Notes: generated from the sequence alone by a model not told the origin. A DNA stretch of 64,000 nt from CAZCFB01 sp964511535 (GCA_964511535.1 CAZEFW010000011.1:1-64000); one strand, 5' to 3'; numbered from the stretch's first letter, positions 42,931-52,870 are shown. Translations and numbers: made by a program.

Positions 42931-44367
42931 ATGCCTGATCCGCAGCAAAAGTACAAGATTATCGAGAAGCTCGATAGCGGCGGCATGGCCGAGATCTACC
43001 GCGGCGAGGCGGAGTCGATCCAGGGTTTCAAGAAGCAGGTGGCCATCAAGCGGGTCCTGCCCCACCTGACCAAGAACAAGCGGTTCGTGGCCATGTTCCT
43101 CGACGAGGCGCGGCTCAGCCTCTACCTGGACCACGCCAACATCGTCCACGTGTTCGACATCGGGTTCTCGGGCAACACCTTCTTCATCGTGATGGAGTTC
43201 ATCGACGGGCTGAACCTGCGCTACCTGCAGGAGAGCCTCAAGCGCCAGAACCGGCGGCTCGACATCGCCCAGGCGCTGTTCGTCATGATGGAGGTGACCA
43301 AGGGGCTGGCTTACGCCCACGAGAAGGTTGACATCGAGTCGGGCAAGCCGCTGGGCATCGTGCATCGGGACATCTCCCCGCCCAACATCCTGCTGTCCAA
43401 GACGGGCGAGGTGAAGCTGGTGGACTTCGGCCTGGCCAAGGCCGCCAACCAGGTGGAGAACACCGAGCCCGGCGTGGTGAAGGGCAAGTTCTCGTACCTG
43501 TCGCCTGAGGCCGCCCGGGGCGAGGACGTGGACGCCCGCGCCGACATCTTCGCCTGCGGCATCATCCTGTTCGAGATGCTCACCGGCAAGCGGCTGTTCT
43601 ACGGCGAGACCGACTACCAGACCGTTGAGCTGGTGCGCAAGGCGCGGGTGCCGCCAATGGTGGCGCTCAACCCGGAGATCACCCCTGACCTGGAGCAGCT
43701 GGTGCTCGGGTGCCTGGCCCTGGACCCGGAGGACCGGTACGCCACGGCGTACGAGCTGCACGACGTGCTGGCGCACCACCTTTTCTCCAATGGGCTCAAG
43801 GTCACCAACCGGGACCTGGCGCACCTGGTGCGCAACTGCGCGGCCGAGAAGAGCCACTCGCAGCCCCAGGAGGGCGACTCGGGCAACGTCATCGACCAGC
43901 TGATCCAGGACGAGGTGGCGCGGCTGGCGCCTGTGCAGCAGGTGAGCGAGGACGCCCTGGGCGCGCGGCCCCTGACGCCCGAGGAGCTGGGCATGTCGGA
44001 CCAGGTCCTCGACCCGCGGGACTTCGTGGACACCCGGGGCTGGACCAGCGAGCTGGAGGAGACCGAGGACGGCGGCGCGGTGATGACCTTCCACGCCCCG
44101 CGCGAGGCGCCCGAGCTGCCCGAAATCGGCAGCCTGGAGGAGTACCTCGAGGGGAGCGATGAGGAGCAGCCCGGCCTGCACCGCCTCCCCCAGCACCAGG
44201 CGCGCAAGGAGGGCAAGGGCATGAGCACCCGCACTCTCAAGGGGCTGCTCATCGCGCTGGTGCTGCTCTGCCTGCTCGGCGCCGCCGCGGCGGTGGCGAT
44301 GTGGAAGCTGGGAGACAAACCGCGCATCGATCCGGATCTGGTGGACGACATCATCCAGCCGGAGTAG
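42931..44367 (+). CDS. Eukaryote-like Ser/Thr protein kinase with C-terminal membrane anchor
   Basis: The 478-residue protein starts with a kinase domain: Gly loop DSGGMAEIYRG, catalytic Lys in VAIKRVLP, HRDISPPNILL and DFGLAKA, and then SYLSPEA (APE variant). GMxExYRGx and HRDISPPNI are the myxobacterial style. About 140 residues of acidic linker follow, then one transmembrane helix (LLIALVLLCLLGAAAAVAM) and a short periplasmic end. The kinase is therefore cytoplasmic and membrane-anchored. No sensor domain is seen outside. The ribosome site before the ATG is weak. It is followed by the low-complexity DNA at 44381-44543. Confidence 0.93.
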   Translation: MPDPQQKYKIIEKLDSGGMAEIYRGEAESIQGFKKQVAIKRVLPHLTKNKRFVAMFLDEARLSLYLDHANIVHVFDIGFSGNTFFIVMEFIDGLNLRYLQESLKRQNRRLDIAQALFVMMEVTKGLAYAHEKVDIESGKPLGIVHRDISPPNILLSKTGEVKLVDFGLAKAANQVENTEPGVVKGKFSYLSPEAARGEDVDARADIFACGIILFEMLTGKRLFYGETDYQTVELVRKARVPPMVALNPEITPDLEQLVLGCLALDPEDRYATAYELHDVLAHHLFSNGLKVTNRDLAHLVRNCAAEKSHSQPQEGDSGNVIDQLIQDEVARLAPVQQVSEDALGARPLTPEELGMSDQVLDPRDFVDTRGWTSELEETEDGGAVMTFHAPREAPELPEIGSLEEYLEGSDEEQPGLHRLPQHQARKEGKGMSTRTLKGLLIALVLLCLLGAAAAVAMWKLGDKPRIDPDLVDDIIQPE

Positions 44368-44380
44368 CGCGCTCCGCCTC

Positions 44381-44543
44381 GGCATCAGCGTCAGCGTCAG
44401 CGTCGGCCCCAGCATCAGCATCAGCTTCAGCCCAGGCATCAGCATCAGCTTCAGCTGCAGCTGCAGCCTCAGCTTCAGCCCAGGCCTCAGCATCGGTTGC
44501 CCGTTCTGTCATTTCGTCGTTTCGTCGTTTCGTCGTTTCGTCG
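44381..44543. repeat. Hexamer and octamer low-complexity DNA between kinase and GH57 genes
   Basis: Irregular AGCATC/AGCTTC/AGCGTC hexamers (about 44381-44495) include a 20-base direct repeat. Four exact tandem TTTCGTCG octamers follow (44512-44543). Frames through the region read Ser-Ala or Glu-Ala/Asp-Ala repeats and are taken as non-coding. No other feature was seen in the 240-base gap between the genes. Confidence 0.8.
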
Positions 44544-44607
44544 TTTTGTTCTCCACCGCCAAACCCCTTGCGCCCTGCCCTGGCTCGTTCAATAAGATAT
44601 CCACCAC

Positions 44608-46788
44608 ATGACCGCACCCATTCATCTCGCCTTCGTCTGGCGCCTGCACCAACCCTGGGGCCTGTCCCCGGACAGCGGCAGCTTGCTGTTGCCCTGGGTG
44701 CGGCTGCACGCGGCCAGCACGTACCGGGACCTCACGACGCTCATGGAGCGGCACCCGGCGGTCCGCGCCACGATGGTGCTATCCCCTTCCCTGCTGGACC
44801 AGATCCGCTTCTTGCGCGAAGGCGTGGAGGACAACGGGCTGACGTTGACGCGCGTCCCCGCTGATGAGCTGACCCCCGAGGAGCGGGGAATGCTGGCGCG
44901 CTACTTCTTCTCGGTTCACCGGGAGCGCCACCTGCTGCCCGTACCGCGCTATCGAGAGCTGCTGGACAAGCGCGGCCCCCTGCCGCCGGAGGGCGCGTGG
45001 GGCGAGGCGGCATCGCGCTTCGACGTTGACGAGCTGCGGGATCTGCAGCTGCTGTTCAACCTCTCGTGGCTCGGCTTCACCGCCGCCGAGGACGACGCGG
45101 TGCGCGCCCTGCTCGACCAGGGGCGCGGGTACACCGAGGCGGACAAGGAGGTGGTGCTGGCGCGGCAGTTCGAGATGCTCGAGGGGCTGGTGCCGGCCTG
45201 CCAGGCCCTGGCCGAGCGGGGCAGCGTGGAGTGGATCCCCTGCCCCCACCGTTACCCGGTGCTGCCGCTGCTCATGGACACGCACACGGCCCTGCGGCCC
45301 CTGCCCGAGGCGCGCCTGCCCGGCCGCTTCGCCGCGCCGCAGGACGCGGCCGAGCAGGTCGCGCGGGCCCGGCGGCGCTACACCCGCGAGCTGGGGTGGG
45401 CGCCGAAGGGGCTCTGGCCGCCCGAGCTGGCCATTAGCCCCGAGACCGTGAAGATGGCGGGCGAGCAGGGCTTTTCCTACCTCGTGGCGGACGCCTCGGT
45501 GCTGTTCCACTCTCTGGACGAGCGGGGCGGGTCGCCGGGGCCGCGTCGGTTGCACCAGGCCTACCAGGTGGGTGACTGCTCCCTCGTGTTTCGAGACAGC
45601 GACATCTCCGAGCTGCTGGCTTCCGAGTACGCCAACTGGCAGGACGCCGACGCCGCCGTTGACCACTTCGTTGCCCGGGTGCAGGCGGCGGGGGACAGCG
45701 CGCGCCTGGACGATGACGCGCCGCCGCTGGTCACCGTGGCCCTGCCAGCGGAGGGCCCGTGGGAGGCGTACCCCCAGCGTGGGCAGGCGTTCCTTCAGGC
45801 GCTCTTCGGCCGGCTGTCCGACCATGAGCGGATCCGCACCGTGACCCTGTCCGAGCACCTCGAGGCCCACCCGCCTGCCACGTCCCTCGACTACCTGCAC
45901 TCCGGCTCCTGGCTGGGAGGCAACTTCGCCATCTGGATCGGCGAGCCGACCAAGAACCGCGCGTGGAACCTGCTGGGTCAGGCCCGGGCCAGGCTCGAGC
46001 GGGCGCGACTGTCAGCCGAGGTGGGCCCGGACCAGCTCGCCAGCGCCACCGACAGCTTGCTGGCCGCGGAGGGCGCCGACTGGTTCCGCTGGCTGGGCGA
46101 GCCGTATCACAGCGAGGAGGACGATCTGTACGAGGCGGTGTTCCGCGCGCACCTCGCGGCGGTCTACCGCAACCTGGGCGACACGCCGCCGGCCGACCTG
46201 TTCCGGCGGCTGGCCCACGGGGGCGTTGTCTCGCCTTCGCGCTCGCCCACGTCTCACATCCATCCCCGCATGGACGGCCTGCGCACCTCCTACTTCGAGT
46301 GGCGCGGGGCGGGCTTCTATCGGCCGCCGCCGGCCCGCTCCCTGCACAGCACGCCGGCCATCCTGTCGGGCCTGTACTGGGGCTTTGATCCGGGGCGGCT
46401 CTACCTGCGGCTGGAGAGCAGCGACGCCCTGCCGGGGGACCTCTCCCCGCTCGGCCCGTCGCTGGAGACCCGGCTGAAGCTCACCGGCCCCGGACGTCGA
46501 ATCGAGGCCAGGCTGGTGCTCGATGAGCCGCACCACCTGCTGCTAAAGCAGGAGCCGGGCGACGACCATCAGCTGGAGCTGGGCTGGGTTCAGGAGGTGC
46601 AGGTGGGCGAGGTGATCGAGGCCGCTATCCCCCTGTCGCGCCTCGGGCTGCGACCGGGCGAGGTGCTCGGCCTCTCGGTCCACTTCAGCCGCGACGGCGA
46701 GTCCATCGCCCGCGTACCGAGCCAGGGCGTCATCGAGGTGGAGGTGCCCGCCGGCGCCTACGAGGTGGGCCCGAGCTTCAGGATCTGA
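44608..46788 (+). CDS. Glycoside hydrolase family 57 protein
   Basis: The 726-residue protein starts with the GH57 signature FVWRLHQPW (HQP motif). The nucleophile region GLWPPELAISPETV is near residue 272, and a (beta/alpha)7-type barrel fills the first 420 residues. GH57 members are alpha-amylases, amylopullulanases or 4-alpha-glucanotransferases acting on glycogen-like glucans. The C-terminal 200 residues are a separate beta-rich domain. No signal peptide is present, so it acts in the cytoplasm on storage glucan. The ribosome site is weak. The exact activity is undetermined. Confidence 0.9.
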   Translation: MTAPIHLAFVWRLHQPWGLSPDSGSLLLPWVRLHAASTYRDLTTLMERHPAVRATMVLSPSLLDQIRFLREGVEDNGLTLTRVPADELTPEERGMLARYFFSVHRERHLLPVPRYRELLDKRGPLPPEGAWGEAASRFDVDELRDLQLLFNLSWLGFTAAEDDAVRALLDQGRGYTEADKEVVLARQFEMLEGLVPACQALAERGSVEWIPCPHRYPVLPLLMDTHTALRPLPEARLPGRFAAPQDAAEQVARARRRYTRELGWAPKGLWPPELAISPETVKMAGEQGFSYLVADASVLFHSLDERGGSPGPRRLHQAYQVGDCSLVFRDSDISELLASEYANWQDADAAVDHFVARVQAAGDSARLDDDAPPLVTVALPAEGPWEAYPQRGQAFLQALFGRLSDHERIRTVTLSEHLEAHPPATSLDYLHSGSWLGGNFAIWIGEPTKNRAWNLLGQARARLERARLSAEVGPDQLASATDSLLAAEGADWFRWLGEPYHSEEDDLYEAVFRAHLAAVYRNLGDTPPADLFRRLAHGGVVSPSRSPTSHIHPRMDGLRTSYFEWRGAGFYRPPPARSLHSTPAILSGLYWGFDPGRLYLRLESSDALPGDLSPLGPSLETRLKLTGPGRRIEARLVLDEPHHLLLKQEPGDDHQLELGWVQEVQVGEVIEAAIPLSRLGLRPGEVLGLSVHFSRDGESIARVPSQGVIEVEVPAGAYEVGPSFRI

Positions 46789-46809
46789 GAGCGCTGGCGC
46801 ACGCGGCCA

Positions 46810-46942
46810 AGGGGCTCGAGGGTAGCTTGCCCGAGGCAATCGCACCTCGAGCCTCAAGCCTCAAGCCGGCGAGCGAAGCGAGCCCCAGCAATCTCCCCTC
46901 AAGCCTCAAGCCCCAAGCCTCAAGCCGGCGAGCGAAGCGAGC
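46810..46942. repeat. Intergenic heptamer arrays with GCGAGC-GAA-GCGAGC ends (copy 4, doubled)
   Basis: Two CCTCAAG heptamer arrays each end in GCGAGCGAAGCGAGC (46869-46883 and 46928-46942). The second abuts the stop codon of the 1,975-residue TPR gene at 46943. Here the end unit is a direct repeat rather than a hairpin, unlike the other three copies. The upstream CTCGAGG segment (about 46814-46852) is inverted relative to the array. Confidence 0.7.
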
Positions 46943-49900
46943 TCACTGTCCCAGGGCGTCGAGGGCTTCCTTGGCCGCCTCGGCCAGCTCGGCCGGCGGG
47001 TTGAGGCCGAGGTAAGTGCGGTAGGCGCTCGCGGCCTCGCTGTTTCGGCCGGCGTGCTCAAGCACCTGGCCCAGGTCGTAGTAGACCTCCTTCATCTTCG
47101 GGTCCAGGCTCTTGGCCCGGCGCAAGCTCGCGATGGCCTCGCTGTAGCGCTCGTTCTCGTCGTGCACCAGCCCGATGCGGTAGTGCGGCTGGGGGCAGCG
47201 AGGGCAGGCGCGGGCCGCCTTCTCGTACTGCCCAAGGGCCTGCGCCGACTGGCCGTTGTCCTGCAACGCCCGCCCCGCCTGCACCAGGATCCGCGCCCGC
47301 ACCAGCGGCGGCCGCGGCGTGGTCCGCAGCACCTGCAGCGCCTGGTTCAGGCTCCTGGACGCGCGGGAGAAGTTGCCGGCGTACAGCTCCAAACGCCCCG
47401 CCGCTGCCAGCGCCTCGGGGCTGCCCGGGTGATGCCTGGAGAGCCGGCGCACCACATCCTTGGCGCTCGACTCGTCGTTGTTCATCAGGTGCGCCTGGAC
47501 CAGCAGGTGCATCGCCTCGGCCGACGGCTTGCTGCCTCCGCTGGCTGCCACGAGGTGGCTGATGGCCAGCTGCGCCTTGCCCCGGATCAGGTTCATCTCT
47601 CCCTTGACCAGCGCCGCGCGGGCACGATCCGCCTGCCGCGACTCCGCCGCGCGCACCGCCTTGTCCGCCGCGGCGTCGTCGTGCAGCGCCGCCAGCACGC
47701 GGGCATGGCCGAGGTGCACGTCCGGGTCGTTCCCGGAGCGCTTGACCAGGGTCTGGAACAGCGCCTTGGCCTGGTCGAAGTTGCCCATCATGAGCTCGAG
47801 CTCGGCCAGCTTTCGCATGGCCACGGTGTTGCTCATGTTGGCCCGAGAGGCCTCGCTCAGCCGCTTGTGCGCCTCGGTGTACTGCCCCTCGGCCATGAAC
47901 ACCTCGGCCAGCTTGAGCCGCGCCTTGAAGGCGTAGCGGTTGATCCGGATCGCCTCAGCCAGCCGCTGCCGCGCCTGGTGGGTCCGGCCCAGCTTCAGGT
48001 AGACCTCGCCGAGGGTGGTCAACAGCTCGACGCTGCGCCGGTAGCTGGGCAGCAGCGCCAGCAGCCCTTGCTCGGCCTCGGCCCCCTTGCCCTGGGAGGC
48101 CAGGATCTCGGCTTGCAGCAGGTTGGCCTGCAGGTGCCCCCCCGAGCGGTCGAGGATCGCCCCCACCTCTGACAGCGCCTCCGTATCGCGGCCGAGGTTG
48201 AACAGGATGCGCGCCTTGAGCAGGGTGGCCGCCGGAGTCTTGAGCCCCCTCGCCTTGCGCAGGTTGGCAAGCGCGCGGGTGTGTCGGCCCTGCATGGCGT
48301 ACACCCGCGCCAGGTAGAAGTACGGGTGCGGCCGCTCCGGCAGCAGGTCCTTGGACTCCTGGATCACCCGCTCGGCCTCCCCCATCTGGTACGACTCCAG
48401 GTACGCCTGGGCCAGCTGATCCAGGAAGCGGGCGTCCCGGGTGGGCTGGTTGGTGCGCGCCTTGGTCAGGTAGGCGCGGGCCCTGGAGATGTCGCCCCGG
48501 CCCAGGTGGATCCGGGCCAGCAGCACAGAGGCCCAGCCACGCTGCCCCTTGGAGGCCAGCGAGCTTCGCCCGCCCGTGAGGATGCTCTCGAGGTCCTTGC
48601 GGGCCTGGACCAGGTCCCCGCCCGTGTCCAGCAGCAGGCTGCTGCGCCCGAGGAAGGTGCCCACGTGGTTGGCGTTCAGCTTCAGGGTGGCGGTGTGGGC
48701 GTCGAGGCTCTCCTTAGGGGTGCCCACCTGCGCCAGGCACTCGGCGCGCCAGCGACGGTAAAGCGTGTTTCCCGGCTCGCCCTTGACCGCCAGCGCCAGC
48801 AGCGGCGACGCCGTCTCCGCCTTGCCCTCCAGCAGCTTGACCCGCCCATGGAGGTAGGCCAACACCGACGACTCGGGCAGCGCCTTGCGCCCCTCGTCCA
48901 GCAGCTTGTTGGTCCGGGCCAGGGAGCCGGAGAAGAGCGCGGCGTAGGCGTCCGCGGCGATCTTGTCGGCGTTCGACTCGCCCTTGACGCCGCCTCGCTC
49001 GCTGGCCTGAGGGTTCGGATCGCCGAACTCCAGCGGGATGGCCGCCTGGATCCGCTTGCGGGCCCACTGGGCGCGCTGGTCCTCGGGCTTGTGCTTGATG
49101 ATCTCCGAATAGCTCTGGGCCGCGGCCATGTAGTCGAGGATGTTGCCGGCCATCACCTGCCGGCCGGCCCGAATGCGCTTCTCCTCGATCTGGTCCCCCA
49201 GCCGCATGTGCCGGACCACCCTGCCCACGCCGAAGGCGAGCAGGATGACCCCGACGGTGCACACGATGAGCAGCGGCAACCGCTTGCTCCCCGGCCGGCC
49301 ACGCAGCATGGCGAAGATGTTGGTGCCCGTGCGGTCACCCTGTTCCAGCCGCGCGCTGCCCCCGGGCCGCATATCGGCGGTGGGCCGCGCGGGCGGTCGC
49401 TCGTCCCGGGTCTCGTTGGCCCACTCCTGGCGCCCGTCATACACCTGGGCTCGCGCCTGGGCCAACGGCCCGGGCACCGCTGGCGCTGGCGCAGGCGCTG
49501 GCGCAGGCGCGGGCTCCTCGGCGACGGCGGGGCCGGGTGTGGACGCGCGCAGGTTCTCGGTGCGCTCCACCTGGGGTCGCCAGTCCTGCATGTCCTCGGC
49601 GCCCTGGGGCTGCTGCGCGCCGACGCCTGCGACCGCGGCCTGCGCGTCCTCCGGCGCCATGGCCGGGGTCATGCCATACGCGTCGTGGTCCTCCACCATG
49701 GGCGTGGGACCCGCGGCGATGGGCGGCACATCGTAGGGGGCCTCGGGATCCCCGGGGAACCCCTCGATCCCCGCCGGCGTCTCCTCTCCCTCGAAGCCAT
49801 GGTCCCGGTACGGATCTACATCGCTCGCCGGCTGCGCCCCGTACTGCTCGCCGTCGATCTCGCCGAAGGGGGACTCGCTGAACCCCTCGTCATAGGGCTC

Positions 49901-52870
49901 GTCGTATCCCTCCTCGCGGTAGAACGCCGTCTCCTCCTCCTGGGCGTCCTCCTCGCCGGGGGGGAACTCCGCGTCGAGCCCCTCGTCGAAGACCGGGATC
50001 TCGAGATCCGCCTCCGGGGAGAGCTCCTCGCTCACCATGGCCTGGAGCTTGGGCAGGTCGACCCGCACCTGGGTCGCCTCGTCGTAGTCGTCCTCCTCCT
50101 CCTCGACGTCCTCGTCGAAGGCGTACGGGTCGCCGAAGCCCTCCTCGTCCTCGACATACGGAGGCAGCGCCGACGCGTTGTCGCCCCAGCTCTCGGACAT
50201 CTCCTCGGGCAGTCCGACCATGCCGGACGCCTCGGGGACCGGCGGCATATCCTCTTCTTCGAGCACCATCTCGATTGAGATCTCGGACAGGTCCGAGGTC
50301 TCCAGGGGCTCCAGCGGCTCCTCCGACTCCTCGAGCACGTCCGCGGAGACCAGCGAGACCTCGCTGGCCTGGGGGACCAGGTCATCGGGGACCTCGCCCT
50401 CTTCCAGGTCGATGGCCTTGGTCGACTGGTCCGTGGCCCTGGGCGGCTGCTCGCTGCCCCAGGACACGCCGGCGCCGGGATCCCCCCAGCCCTCGTCCAG
50501 CTCCGGGGGGAGCGCCTGGGCCTTGGCCACGGTCTCCTCTTCGTCCTCCTCGGCGTCCTCCTCCACGGGCATGTCCAGCCCCTCGGCCTCGCCCCAGCCC
50601 TGCTCCCCTTCAGCGCCCATGGGGGTCATCTGGGCCATGGTCGGCTCCCCGGGATCCTCCTCCCACTGCGAGCCGTCCTCCTCGTCCAGGGGCCCCAGCG
50701 GCTCCTGCCCGCGCGCCACCGTGGCCTCGTCGTAGTCGTCCTCCACCGGGGCAGGCGCCAGCTCCTGCTCCTCCGACACCGGCTCCACGTCGGCCCAGGA
50801 CACCTCCTCGGTGCCCAGGGGCTCCGGGCCGCGCGCCACCGTGGCCTCGTCGTAGTCGTCGTCCTCGCCCACCACCTCGACGTCGGCCCACGACACCTCG
50901 TCGGTGCCAAGGGGCGCCGGGCCGCGCCCCACGGTGGCCTCGTCGTGGTCGTCCTGATCCTCGCTCACCACCTCGACGTCCGCCCAGGACACCTCGTCGG
51001 TGCCGTACGGCTCCTTGCCCAGGGGCTCCGGCCCGCGGGCCACCGTGGGCTCGTCGTACTCGTCCTGCTCGGGCTGAGTGGCCCCGGACTCTTCGGGCGT
51101 CTCGGACAGGGCCGGCCCCTCGCTCAACCCCTCCATGCCGAAGCCGGGCATCTCGGTGGCCACGGTCATTTCCCCCGGGTCCTCCTCGAACCCGCCGTCG
51201 AGCTCCCCCTCCATTTCGGCGCTCTCCCACTCGGACAGCAGCGCCGGGTCGACCAGGGCCGCCGAGGAGTCGTCGTCGGGGTGCTGCTGCACCGCGGGAC
51301 CGGTGCTCGCCGCCCGGCCCATGGACTCGAGCAGCAACTCCTGGTCCACGCCCACGCCGGTCTCGGCCTGGTCCTCGTACCCGATCTCCTCCTCGGGCGG
51401 GATGACCTCGGCCTCAATATCCTCCTCGCGCAGCGCCTCCTCGGGGTGCGGCAGATCCGACGCGGTGGTCTGCTCCTCCTGCTCGGTGGGCATGTCCAGC
51501 ACGCTCAGGTCCGTGGCCAACCCCGGCTCATCGCGCCCGACCTGCTCCGCACGCTCCATGAACTCCTCCGGAGAGGGGAGCCCCGCCACCAGGTCGTCCC
51601 CCTGCTCCCCGGCGGCCAGCGGGGTTGGCGCGGTGAGGTCCTCGTCCTCCACGTCCTGCCCCGAGAGCGGCTCGATCTCCACGCCGGTGAGCGCGGCGAT
51701 GGTCTCGGCCTCCCCCATGGACCTCTCCTCCGCGTCGAACGCCCCATGCCCGGCGTCTCCCTCATCGGCCACTGAGTCCACCGGCGTCGGCTCCTCCGCC
51801 ACCGCCGGGACCCCCTGCGAGGTATCCAGGGTGGGGGCGGCGTCCTCGTCGTCCTCCTGGACCGTCTCGGCCCGCTCCACCAGCTGCTGGTATTCCTCGG
51901 CCAGCGAGACGGTCTCGCTGTCATCCACCATCTCGAAGGGAGCCTCTCCCTCTGCCTCCGGACCGCCCACCGTCGGCTGCTCGCCCGAGGCCTTTCGCAC
52001 CAGCTCCTGGTAATCCTCGGCCAGGGACACGGTGTCGCTGTCGTCCACCAGGTCCTGGTCCTCCACCGGCACCAGCGCCCCCTCGTTGGTCTCGTCGGCG
52101 TCGGCGAACTCCGACACCGTCTCGTCGTCGATGATGTAGTCGGCGGCGCCGGCGGCGGCGTCCGCTGCGGCCCCGCGGCGCATGCGCTCGAGGTAGCTGG
52201 GCGGCAGCCATGGCGCGGTGGCGTACCGCTCGTCATCGTCCTCGCCGTTGCCGTCCTGCTCGGCGGCCCCTTCGCCCTCGCCGCCTGCCTGGCCGCCATC
52301 CGCCATGTCGGCCTCCAGGGCCTCCAGGTCAGGCGGATCATGCATGACGCCGGTGAGCTCCTCGTCGTCCTCGTCGTCGTCCCAGGAGGCGGGCTCCGAG
52401 AGCACCGGAACCTCATCGGACATGGGCCGCGCCGTCGCCGGTGCCTCGTCGCCGGCGGCGGCGCCCTCGGGCACCGCGCGGTCCCGATCCATGACTCGCT
52501 GCTGCTGCAGCACCTGGGGGTTGCCCGGATCGAGGCTCAGGGCCAGGGTCACGGCCTCCATGGCCTCGCCCTCGCGCCCCAGCGCCCACAGCGCGTCCGC
52601 CTGCATCTGCAGCGCCATGATGTTGTGCGGGTCCTGCTCCAGGGCAGCCCGCAGCTCCGCCAGGGTGTCGCCGTGGTTCCCCATGGCCGCCAGCGCCATG
52701 CCGAGCACCAGCCGCGCCTCCACGATGGTGGGGTGGGACAGCAGGCCGAGCCGGCAAATGCGCGCCGCCTCCCGGTACTGCCCCTGGAGGACCAGCTCCT
52801 TGCCTCGCTCGACGAAGTCGACCACCCCTTCAGGGGTGGGGATGTCGGAGGTTCCTGGCGGCTGACCCAA
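46943..52870 (-). CDS. Giant TPR protein with acidic motif-repeat region and one membrane helix
   Basis: The 1,975-residue protein has an N-terminal TPR block (about residues 20-140: LVLQGQYREAARICRLGLLS and ALEQDPHNIMALQMQADALW). About 1,000 residues of very acidic low-complexity sequence follow, with repeated DEATVARGPEPLGTEEVSWADVE-like units (about 600-760). A transmembrane helix (LPLLIVCTVGVILLAFGVG, about 1198) and a C-terminal TPR array (about 1260-1970) complete it. It starts TTG at 52870 with AGGGAAG eight bases upstream; no ATG precedes the first TPR. TPRs probably lie on both sides of the membrane. A scaffold for surface or signalling complexes is the best guess. A flippase gene lies upstream. 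Confidence 0.85.
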   Translation of the reverse strand: MGQPPGTSDIPTPEGVVDFVERGKELVLQGQYREAARICRLGLLSHPTIVEARLVLGMALAAMGNHGDTLAELRAALEQDPHNIMALQMQADALWALGREGEAMEAVTLALSLDPGNPQVLQQQRVMDRDRAVPEGAAAGDEAPATARPMSDEVPVLSEPASWDDDEDDEELTGVMHDPPDLEALEADMADGGQAGGEGEGAAEQDGNGEDDDERYATAPWLPPSYLERMRRGAAADAAAGAADYIIDDETVSEFADADETNEGALVPVEDQDLVDDSDTVSLAEDYQELVRKASGEQPTVGGPEAEGEAPFEMVDDSETVSLAEEYQQLVERAETVQEDDEDAAPTLDTSQGVPAVAEEPTPVDSVADEGDAGHGAFDAEERSMGEAETIAALTGVEIEPLSGQDVEDEDLTAPTPLAAGEQGDDLVAGLPSPEEFMERAEQVGRDEPGLATDLSVLDMPTEQEEQTTASDLPHPEEALREEDIEAEVIPPEEEIGYEDQAETGVGVDQELLLESMGRAASTGPAVQQHPDDDSSAALVDPALLSEWESAEMEGELDGGFEEDPGEMTVATEMPGFGMEGLSEGPALSETPEESGATQPEQDEYDEPTVARGPEPLGKEPYGTDEVSWADVEVVSEDQDDHDEATVGRGPAPLGTDEVSWADVEVVGEDDDYDEATVARGPEPLGTEEVSWADVEPVSEEQELAPAPVEDDYDEATVARGQEPLGPLDEEDGSQWEEDPGEPTMAQMTPMGAEGEQGWGEAEGLDMPVEEDAEEDEEETVAKAQALPPELDEGWGDPGAGVSWGSEQPPRATDQSTKAIDLEEGEVPDDLVPQASEVSLVSADVLEESEEPLEPLETSDLSEISIEMVLEEEDMPPVPEASGMVGLPEEMSESWGDNASALPPYVEDEEGFGDPYAFDEDVEEEEDDYDEATQVRVDLPKLQAMVSEELSPEADLEIPVFDEGLDAEFPPGEEDAQEEETAFYREEGYDEPYDEGFSESPFGEIDGEQYGAQPASDVDPYRDHGFEGEETPAGIEGFPGDPEAPYDVPPIAAGPTPMVEDHDAYGMTPAMAPEDAQAAVAGVGAQQPQGAEDMQDWRPQVERTENLRASTPGPAVAEEPAPAPAPAPAPAVPGPLAQARAQVYDGRQEWANETRDERPPARPTADMRPGGSARLEQGDRTGTNIFAMLRGRPGSKRLPLLIVCTVGVILLAFGVGRVVRHMRLGDQIEEKRIRAGRQVMAGNILDYMAAAQSYSEIIKHKPEDQRAQWARKRIQAAIPLEFGDPNPQASERGGVKGESNADKIAADAYAALFSGSLARTNKLLDEGRKALPESSVLAYLHGRVKLLEGKAETASPLLALAVKGEPGNTLYRRWRAECLAQVGTPKESLDAHTATLKLNANHVGTFLGRSSLLLDTGGDLVQARKDLESILTGGRSSLASKGQRGWASVLLARIHLGRGDISRARAYLTKARTNQPTRDARFLDQLAQAYLESYQMGEAERVIQESKDLLPERPHPYFYLARVYAMQGRHTRALANLRKARGLKTPAATLLKARILFNLGRDTEALSEVGAILDRSGGHLQANLLQAEILASQGKGAEAEQGLLALLPSYRRSVELLTTLGEVYLKLGRTHQARQRLAEAIRINRYAFKARLKLAEVFMAEGQYTEAHKRLSEASRANMSNTVAMRKLAELELMMGNFDQAKALFQTLVKRSGNDPDVHLGHARVLAALHDDAAADKAVRAAESRQADRARAALVKGEMNLIRGKAQLAISHLVAASGGSKPSAEAMHLLVQAHLMNNDESSAKDVVRRLSRHHPGSPEALAAAGRLELYAGNFSRASRSLNQALQVLRTTPRPPLVRARILVQAGRALQDNGQSAQALGQYEKAARACPRCPQPHYRIGLVHDENERYSEAIASLRRAKSLDPKMKEVYYDLGQVLEHAGRNSEAASAYRTYLGLNPPAELAEAAKEALDALGQ

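Noticed and set aside
44512..44543. Considered as a CRISPR-like array
   Set aside because: Units are 8 bp with no spacers; no cas genes are present.
44301..44864. A Ser-Ala repeat frame across the gap after the kinase
   Set aside because: It is read from low-complexity hexamers, has no start signal and overlaps the GH57 gene.
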